A stretch of 18,903 nucleotides of DNA from SURF-32 sp964648365. GTDB lineage: Bacteria > Planctomycetota > Phycisphaerae > UBA1845. Positions 14,447-18,903 of this stretch are shown here, one piece after another. The stretch covers positions 1 through 18,903 of the forward strand of contig CAZYLK010000119.1 in assembly GCA_964648365.1 (NCBI GenBank), read 5' to 3'. The position numbers were made by a program, and so were the translations under genes. The notes under the pieces are model-generated. The model saw only the letters and a list, made by a program, of their open reading frames with translations, ran no database searches and was not told where the DNA came from. Each line of letters begins with the position of its first letter. Position 1 is the stretch's first letter.

Positions 14447-14839
14447 GTGACCTGGCTTCGCATTGCCGCCGTCAACGGGTTTCTGGCCGTCGCGGCCGGC
14501 GCGTTCGCCGCGCACGGACTGAAGAACATCATCACACCGGAGATGCTGACGATCTTCGAGACCGGCGCCCGCTACCACATGTACCACGCCCTCGCCCTGC
14601 TGGCGGTATCGTGGCTGAGTTCGATCCGCCCCGGCGCCGCGGCCGCCTGGTCGGGACGACTGTTCCTGGTCGGCATCGTGCTTTTCAGCGGGAGCCTCTA
14701 CGCCTACGCCCTCACCGGCGCCCGCGTCCTGGCGATGATCACGCCCATCGGCGGCACGGCGTTCCTGGCGGGCTGGGCCTGCCTGCTGGTCGCCGCGGGA
14801 CGCGTGACGGATTCGCATGGCGGGGAGGAGCCCCGTTGA
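14447..14839 (+). CDS. DUF423 family membrane protein
   Basis: A 130-residue integral membrane protein of unknown function (DUF423; E. coli YgdD is a relative). Characteristic: AAGAFAAHGL at 16-25; GARYHMYHALALLAVSW at 40-56; LFSGSLYAYALTG at 79-91; MITPIGGTAFLAGW at 97-110. There are four hydrophobic segments, about 5-22, 46-60, 71-90 and 97-117. The start is GTG, set by GGGGAG six bases upstream (14435-14440); no ATG fits the family N terminus. It lies 31 bases after fxsA on the same strand and ends 30 bases before the convergent miaA. Confidence 0.88.
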   Translation: MTWLRIAAVNGFLAVAAGAFAAHGLKNIITPEMLTIFETGARYHMYHALALLAVSWLSSIRPGAAAAWSGRLFLVGIVLFSGSLYAYALTGARVLAMITPIGGTAFLAGWACLLVAAGRVTDSHGGEEPR

Positions 14840-14842
14840 GAC

Positions 14843-14869
14843 GCCGCCCGACCGTTGAAGCCCGGCGGC
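14843..14869. terminator. Weak hairpin between convergent DUF423 and miaA
   Basis: GCCGCC (14843-14848) can pair with GGCGGC (14864-14869) across a 15-base loop, filling the 30-base gap between two convergent genes. The stem is short and no T-tract follows, so this is only a possible bidirectional terminator. Confidence 0.3.
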
Positions 14870-15811
14870 CTACGCTTGCCCGCCGTCCCCTGTCACGGCC
14901 AGCGCCGCGTCCGCCAGCGCGTCTGCCGACGTGTCATCCTCCGCATCGAGCCACTGCGTTGACCGGAACCGTCGAAACCATGTGCGCTGATTCTTGCCGA
15001 ACTGCCGCGTATTGATCTTGATCCGCTCCACGGCCTCGTCGAGGGGGACGCCGCCCTCCAGGTGTTCGATCACCTCGGCATATCCCAGCGCCCGCCGCGC
15101 GGTCCCGCTGAGCGGACGCTCCATCGACAGCAGCGCCCGCACTTCTTCAACCAGCCCCCGCTCGATCATCCGGCGTACGCGGGCGTTGATCCGGCGGTTG
15201 AGCGCATCGGTCGCGCGGCGGATACCGATGAACCGGCAGTCGTATCGCTGCCGCTGCCGGTCCCACTGCTGCTGCAAGTCGGTGATCGGCGTGCCTGTCA
15301 GTTCGTACACCTCCAGCGCCCGGACAATGCGGCGGGCGTCGTTGACGTGGATGCGGCCGGCGGCCGCGGGATCGACCCGGCGCAGCCGCTCATGCAGCGC
15401 CGGCCACCCGGCCGCCGTCGCCTCGTCGTGCAGCCGCGCACGCACGGCCGGGTCGGCGCTCGGCCCCTCGAACAGCCCTTCGCTGAGCGCTTTGACGTAG
15501 AGCGCCGTGCCGCCCACGGCGATGACCGGCTTCCCGCGCGCTGACACGTCAGCGATGGCGGCGTCTGCGGCCGCGACGAACCGCGCCACCGAGAACTCTT
15601 CCCACGGCTCGACCAGATCGAGCAGGTGATGCACCACGCGCGCCCGCGCGGCGGCATCGGGCTTGTCGGTGCCGATGTCCATGCGTCGATACACCGTCAT
15701 CGAATCGACGCAGAGAATCTCCCCGCCGAGGCGCTCGGCCAGCGCCAGGCCCAGCCCGCTCTTGCCGGCGCCGGTGCAGCCGAGGATGAAAGTGACGGCG
15801 GGTTCGGACAC
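14870..15811 (-). CDS. miaA: tRNA dimethylallyltransferase
   Basis: Transfers a dimethylallyl group to N6 of adenosine 37 in tRNAs reading U-starting codons (i6A37). 313 residues, the usual length. P-loop GCTGAGKS at 11-18; DSMTVYRRMDIGTDKPD at 36-52 with catalytic Asp36; PWEEFSVARF at 69-78; AVGGTALYVKAL at 98-109; GRIHVNDARRIVRALEVYELTGTP at about 171-194; ALGYAEVIEHLEGG; and INTRQFGKNQRTWFRRF near the C terminus. The frame stays open to 16078, but the extra 89 residues are read from dispersed repeats and are not MiaA. GTG 15811 is the best start. No ribosome site is visible; TAGCCT lies seven bases upstream, which would suit a leaderless transcript. Convergent with DUF423. Confidence 0.94.
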   Translation of the reverse strand: MSEPAVTFILGCTGAGKSGLGLALAERLGGEILCVDSMTVYRRMDIGTDKPDAAARARVVHHLLDLVEPWEEFSVARFVAAADAAIADVSARGKPVIAVGGTALYVKALSEGLFEGPSADPAVRARLHDEATAAGWPALHERLRRVDPAAAGRIHVNDARRIVRALEVYELTGTPITDLQQQWDRQRQRYDCRFIGIRRATDALNRRINARVRRMIERGLVEEVRALLSMERPLSGTARRALGYAEVIEHLEGGVPLDEAVERIKINTRQFGKNQRTWFRRFRSTQWLDAEDDTSADALADAALAVTGDGGQA

Positions 15812-15852
15812 GTGACGCAGGCTATCCGCGGCCGCGTCGCGCCGAAACCCGG

Positions 15853-15886
15853 CGCAGCATCGCGCGGGCTGAAGCCACGCGGCTCG
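15853..15886 (+). repeat. 34-bp dispersed repeat, copy A
   Basis: Starts CGCAGCATCGCGCGGGCTGA and ends CCACGCGGCTCG. It is identical over 34 bases to copy B at 15971-16004, in direct orientation. A variant third copy is at 4253-4279. It is upstream of miaA, in the 294-base space between miaA and the M28 gene. Confidence 0.93.
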
Positions 15887-15909
15887 CGACGGGAGGCCGC
15901 CCTGGGACC

Positions 15910-15927
15910 GCCAGGCGCTGGCCTGGC
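15910..15927. repeat. Hairpin between the two 34-bp repeats
   Basis: GCCAGGC (15910-15916) and GCCTGGC (15921-15927) form a perfect 7-bp stem around a GCTG loop. It sits between copies A and B and is probably part of the same repeat-rich stretch; its role is unclear. Confidence 0.6.
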
Positions 15928-15970
15928 ACGGACGGGTACGGCGCTCCCAAACCGAATGCGACGTCAAAAA

Positions 15971-16004
15971 CGCAGCATCGCGCGGGCTGAAGCCACGCGG
16001 CTCG
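15971..16004 (+). repeat. 34-bp dispersed repeat, copy B
   Basis: Exact 34-base direct repeat of copy A, 118 bases downstream. Flanking bases differ on both sides, so the shared unit is sharply bounded. Confidence 0.93.
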
Positions 16005-16041
16005 GGAAGAGGGGGAACGCCCGCGCCGTCAACTGCAACGC

Positions 16042-16083
16042 GGCGGATGCCTGCCACCCCTGCCACCCCCGCAGGCATCCGCC
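16042..16083. terminator. 13-bp hairpin beyond the M28 gene
   Basis: GGCGGATGCCTGC (16042-16054) pairs perfectly with GCAGGCATCCGCC (16071-16083) across a 16-base C-rich loop holding TGCCACCC repeats. It lies 22 bases beyond the stop codon of the minus-strand M28 gene, as expected of a terminator. There is no T-tract on the minus strand, so it may instead be another palindromic repeat. Confidence 0.5.
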
Positions 16084-16105
16084 AATATCTCGCTCCCCGG
16101 GCGCG

Positions 16106-17245
16106 TCAACCACAGTTGACCGATTTCTCCTTTGCGCACCGCTGCGGGTCGATCAGCGCGATGGTGTGCCCGCCTTCGTAGCAGCAGAGCTTCGCCTTCG
16201 CCTTGTTTCGCTTGATGGCCAGTTCCATCAGCTCGCCGTCGTCGAGGTCGACGATGACCGTTCGGCCGTCGTAGGCGTCATTGGCGAAGACCGCCTTGAT
16301 GATGAGGTTGCCGCCCTGTTTGCAGCGCGATTTGAACTTCGTCAACGCCTCGCAGCGCGTATCCAGACCGAGCAGGCCGCCCGATTCCGCCAGCAGGCCG
16401 GCCGTGCCGCGCGTGATCTCGACCGCGTACTCGTAGTCGATGTAGTCGGGCGTATCGACGGAGTCGCAGGCGCGGTGATAGCACGGGTTGCCCCAGTCCT
16501 CGATGATCAGCGCCGCCTGTTTGCCGATCGACTCGAACGGCGCATGGTCGCTGCCGTTGAGCTGCCCGCCGACGACGGCGGTGAGGTTGCTGTAGCGATT
16601 CACGGCGGATGCGAGCGCGTTCTTCCACGGGTCGGAGGCCGTGCGGCCGTAGACGTCGCACGTGCCCATGCCCGTGTTGTAGGCGATCATGTCCATCGAG
16701 ATCATGCCGCGGATGTTGTCGTTGCGGAACTGGTTGGCATAGGCGCTGCTGCCGACGAGGCCCTGCTCCTCGCGGTCGAAGGCGATGAAGATCAGCGTGT
16801 CCTCGAAGTCGTACTGGGTGAAGATGCGGGCCAGCTCGATGACCCCGGCCGTGCCCGAGCCGTTGTCATCTGCGCCGGGCGTGTTCGCGGAGTCGAAATG
16901 TGCCCCGACGATGTACTGCTCGCCCGGCGTGACGAGCCCCTTCCGCACGCCCACCACGTTGTAGTACGTGTTGCCCTGATAGGTGAACGGGTGCAGATAG
17001 GTCCACAGCCCGAAGCTCAGAAACGCGTCGCGGATGTTGTCGCGGGCCATGTCGTGCTGGGCGCCATAGCCGCGGTTGTCGCCGTCGTGCGTGTAGAGCA
17101 TTTCGGCGAGGCAGTACTGATACTCGTCGAAGCTGACCTGATCGACGAGTTCCTGCGGTTCGACCTGCGCCGCGGCGGGCGCGACGCTGAGGCAGACTAC
17201 GGCGAACGACGCCGACAGTACGATTGCGATTCGTCTGAACTTCAC
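16106..17245 (-). CDS. Secreted M28 family zinc aminopeptidase/carboxypeptidase
   Basis: A 379-residue exported metallopeptidase. Signal peptide at 1-26 (FRRIAIVLSASFAVVCLSVA, cut after AAA). The di-zinc site is complete: His116 in GAHFDS, Asp127 in GADDNGSG, base Glu159 and ligand Glu160 in DREEQG, Asp185 in SMDMIAYN, His234 in GSDHAPF. M28 enzymes release single amino acids from peptides; this one should act in the periplasm or outside. After the catalytic domain, about 85 residues (297-379) form a separate Cys-rich tail (C298, C308, C354, C355, C370, C378) with strand-like repeats, whose function I do not recognise. GTG 17245 follows AAGGGA six bases upstream; the frame is open to 17452, but that extension precedes the signal peptide and is not coding. 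Confidence 0.92.
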   Translation of the reverse strand: MKFRRIAIVLSASFAVVCLSVAPAAAQVEPQELVDQVSFDEYQYCLAEMLYTHDGDNRGYGAQHDMARDNIRDAFLSFGLWTYLHPFTYQGNTYYNVVGVRKGLVTPGEQYIVGAHFDSANTPGADDNGSGTAGVIELARIFTQYDFEDTLIFIAFDREEQGLVGSSAYANQFRNDNIRGMISMDMIAYNTGMGTCDVYGRTASDPWKNALASAVNRYSNLTAVVGGQLNGSDHAPFESIGKQAALIIEDWGNPCYHRACDSVDTPDYIDYEYAVEITRGTAGLLAESGGLLGLDTRCEALTKFKSRCKQGGNLIIKAVFANDAYDGRTVIVDLDDGELMELAIKRNKAKAKLCCYEGGHTIALIDPQRCAKEKSVNCG

Positions 17246-17513
17246 GACTGATCCCTTTCCGTCTAAGGACGACCAACAGACCACGCATCTCTCCCGGCGG
17301 CACTCCGGCACGGCTCCATGTGCCGCGGCCGGGCGCCGCGGGAGATCCGCACACCAGACACACGCGTGCCACGACCCGTGGCCGCTCGGCGCGAACTCGG
17401 CCTGAGCCCGGAAGCGACGTGACTGCCGTTCCGGTAGCCGGGCGCGCGTCAAGGGCGCACGGACATTCGGTCGGTCTGGAGATTCCGGAGTGGTGCAGCG
17501 GTTACGGCCCGGC

Positions 17514-17544
17514 GCGGTGCGCCCATCATCCCCCAGCGCACCGC
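17514..17544. promoter_or_regulatory. Hairpin in putative M28 leader
   Basis: GCGGTGCGC (17514-17522) and GCGCACCGC (17536-17544) form a perfect 9-bp stem with a 13-base loop. On the minus strand it starts about 45 bases after the expected transcription start at about 17590. It could be a leader structure, or the stem of a small RNA. Confidence 0.4.
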
Positions 17545-17597
17545 ACGTCCCTTGTGGCCGTCACATCCGCCGAAAGCCGCCGGATCGACTGTCGCCC

Positions 17598-17606
17598 ATT
17601 ATAGCA
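17598..17606 (-). promoter_or_regulatory. Extended -10 promoter element, minus strand
   Basis: The minus strand reads TGCTATAAT, a perfect TATAAT with the extended TGn. No good -35 hexamer sits 16-18 bases upstream, which extended -10 promoters can tolerate. Transcription would start near 17590 toward the M28 gene. It is the best -10 match I noticed in this GC-rich window. Confidence 0.5.
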
Positions 17607-17704
17607 CGACGCGTGCCGAGGATACAGCACGCCGCGGGTGGAAAAACGGCCGCCAGGAGCCCGTGCGACGGCGTGGCGCGGTGGCTGGCGGACGACCCGA
17701 CCGG

Positions 17705-17710
17705 TATGCT
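17705..17710 (+). promoter_or_regulatory. Possible -10 element for a leaderless transcript
   Basis: TATGCT lies eight bases before the ATG of the restriction-methylation gene, which has no ribosome binding site. With a start 6-8 bases past the -10, the mRNA would begin at or next to the start codon. No clear -35 is seen. Confidence 0.3.
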
Positions 17711-17718
17711 TCGCCTCG

Positions 17719-18903
17719 ATGAGCAGGTCCGATCAACTGATGGGAGCTTTGCGCGCGTTCGCCGATGCCGTCCATGACGGCGCACGGGCGACCTCCACGG
17801 GCGAACCCGAGAGCCAGCTTGTCGCGCCGGTCCAGCGGCTCTTGCGCTCGGCCGGTGAGGCTTTTTCCCGTTCGTTGACGGTCGTTCACGAGACTCCCGT
17901 TTCCCACATCGGTCGGCCGGACTGCTGCGTGGAACAGGACGGGTTACTGATCGGTCACGTGGAGCTGAAGGCAGCAGGAAAGGGTGCGGACCCCGATCGT
18001 TATCGCGGGCACGACCGGAAGCAGTGGGATCGATTTCGGCAGCTTCCAAACCTTCTGTACACGGACGGGCAGGAGTTCGGCCTCTACCGCACCGGCACAC
18101 GGGTGGGTGAAGTCGTGCGGTTTTCCGGATCTATCGAACGGGGCGGCGGACGCGCCGTGTCCGAACACGATGCCGCGCTGTTCGCGGATCAGTTCGCGAG
18201 CTTCCTGTCCTGGGAGCCGGCCGCGCTCCCCGCGAATGCGACCGCCAGCGACATAGCCAACCTTCTCGCACCGCTCTGCCGGCTGCTGCGACAGGAGGTC
18301 GAGGATGCGGCCGGGCGATCGGGTGCGGCCCTGGCCAGGGTGGCGGACGATTGGCGGGATCTGCTCTTTCCCGAAGCCGATGCGCGCCGTTTTGCAGATG
18401 CCTACGCCCAGACGGTGACGTTTGCCCTCCTCCTGGCCCGGGCGGAGGGCGCCAGCATCGCGAACCTCGGTGCGGCGATCCATTCGCTCGCGGTGGGCCA
18501 CGGTCTGCTCTCGCGTGCGCTGGAGGTTCTGACCGCCGATGACGCCCGACAGGAGGCGCAAATGTCGTTGCGCGTCCTTCAGCGCGTGATCGATCGGCTC
18601 CCCACCGATGCACTGTCACGCGCCAACGGCAAGGGCGATCCGCTGCTCTACTTCTATGAAGACTTCCTGGCTGCCTACGATCCGGAGCTTCGCAAGAACG
18701 CCGGCGTCTACTACACGCCGCCGCAGGTGGTCCACGCGCAAGTCCGCCTGGTGGAGCATCTGCTTGTCGAGCGGCTGGGGCGGCCGCTCGGTTTCGCGGA
18801 TCCGTCCGTCGTCACGCTTGATCCGGCCGTCGGGACCGGAACGTATCTGCTCGGCGTGATCGAGCGGGCGCATACGACCGTGGAGAATGAAGAGGGGGCG
18901 GGC
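17719..18903 (+). CDS. Restriction-methylation enzyme (nuclease plus N6-adenine methylase fusion), 3' truncated
   Basis: Open from ATG 17719 to the right edge: 395 residues, no stop. Residues about 30-130 look like a PD-(D/E)xK nuclease: Glu31, RPD with Asp68, then ELK with Glu82 and Lys84, followed by HDRKQWDRFRQLPNLLYTDGQEFGLYRTG, typical of Type ISP/IIG single-chain enzymes. Residues about 180-320 are a helical spacer. From 328 the methylase starts: motif X NAGVYYTPPQVV and the AdoMet-binding motif I LDPAVGTGTYL at 367-377. The catalytic NPPY motif and any target-recognition domain must lie beyond the edge. Such proteins methylate adenine in self DNA and cut unmodified invaders. The ATG has no ribosome site; an in-frame GTG at 17638 is the only alternative noted. 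Other defence genes could follow. Confidence 0.85.
   Translation, partial: MSRSDQLMGALRAFADAVHDGARATSTGEPESQLVAPVQRLLRSAGEAFSRSLTVVHETPVSHIGRPDCCVEQDGLLIGHVELKAAGKGADPDRYRGHDRKQWDRFRQLPNLLYTDGQEFGLYRTGTRVGEVVRFSGSIERGGGRAVSEHDAALFADQFASFLSWEPAALPANATASDIANLLAPLCRLLRQEVEDAAGRSGAALARVADDWRDLLFPEADARRFADAYAQTVTFALLLARAEGASIANLGAAIHSLAVGHGLLSRALEVLTADDARQEAQMSLRVLQRVIDRLPTDALSRANGKGDPLLYFYEDFLAAYDPELRKNAGVYYTPPQVVHAQVRLVEHLLVERLGRPLGFADPSVVTLDPAVGTGTYLLGVIERAHTTVENEEGAG

Larger units (their letters stand above)
17246..17718. other. Divergent intergenic region with leader-like structure
   Basis: Separates the M28 gene (minus) and the restriction-methylation gene (plus). I see no gene or tRNA. It holds a consensus-like minus-strand promoter at 17598-17606, a 9-bp hairpin at 17514-17544 and a plus-strand TATGCT just before 17719. 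If the minus-strand promoter drives the M28 gene, that mRNA has a leader of about 345 bases. Confidence 0.5.

Noticed and set aside
11649..14839. ABC pair plus fxsA plus DUF423 as one novel export system
   Set aside because: fxsA and DUF423 are common solitary membrane genes, and a 215-base space with two hairpins separates them from the ABC pair; there is no functional link.
15812..16078. N-terminal extension of MiaA
   Set aside because: The added residues are translated from the 34-bp dispersed repeats; the family starts just before the P-loop.
15626..17251. 541-codon plus-strand open frame opposite miaA and the M28 gene
   Set aside because: It is antisense to two clearly recognised genes, its translation is rich in Arg/Ala/Val with no motif, and it reads through the intergenic repeats. 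High GC makes such long shadow frames common.
17490..17560. tRNA-like stretch (GTGGTGCAGCGGTTA)
   Set aside because: It resembles a D-arm, but no T-loop (GTTCRA) or acceptor pairing follows on either strand.

Overview
The window is high-GC bacterial chromosome, coding on both strands, with mostly housekeeping and secreted-enzyme genes. Gene order is loose (frequent strand switches, few operons) and nearly every intergenic space carries a different short repeat or hairpin. This style, with secreted S41 and M28 peptidases, a secreted beta-propeller lactonase and an S49 lipoprotein, suggests a Planctomycetota-like bacterium. That assignment is an impression and no marker gene here settles it. 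A 100-N gap inside argS shows the sequence is a scaffolded draft, probably metagenomic.

Layout. 1-64: octamer tandem array. 93-1094 (+): S49 lipoprotein peptidase. 1097-1219: inverted repeat between convergent genes. 1258-2676 (-): glutamine synthetase, with a possible sigma54 promoter. 2926-3993 (+): Old Yellow Enzyme reductase. 4014-4115: second inverted repeat. 4598-5788 (+): RdgC-like protein. 5906-6349 (-): JAMM/JAB metalloprotease. 6499-8528 (+): argS, split by an artefactual gap. 8587-9843 (-): secreted S41-like protease. 10122-11255 (-): secreted lactonase-type propeller. 11649-12626 and 12764-13705 (+): ABC-2 exporter ATPase and permease. 13921-14415 (+): FxsA. 14447-14839 (+): DUF423 membrane protein. 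14870-15811 (-): miaA. 16106-17245 (-): secreted M28 peptidase. 17719 to the right edge (+): first 395 residues of a restriction-methylation enzyme.

How the genes relate. The only clear functional pair is the ABC ATPase with its permease. fxsA and DUF423 follow on the same strand and may be co-transcribed with each other. argS and miaA both serve translation but are unlinked. Several enzymes look secreted (S41, lactonase, M28) or lipid-anchored (S49), fitting a cell that degrades material outside the cytoplasm.

I found no convincing undescribed multi-gene system. The items most worth following are: the nuclease-methylase gene cut by the right edge, which may open a defence locus; the set of paired inverted repeats in the intergenic spaces; the glutamine synthetase that lacks the adenylylation tyrosine and sits behind a sigma54-like site; and the argS gap, whose two flanks overlap by exactly 55 bases and can be closed.
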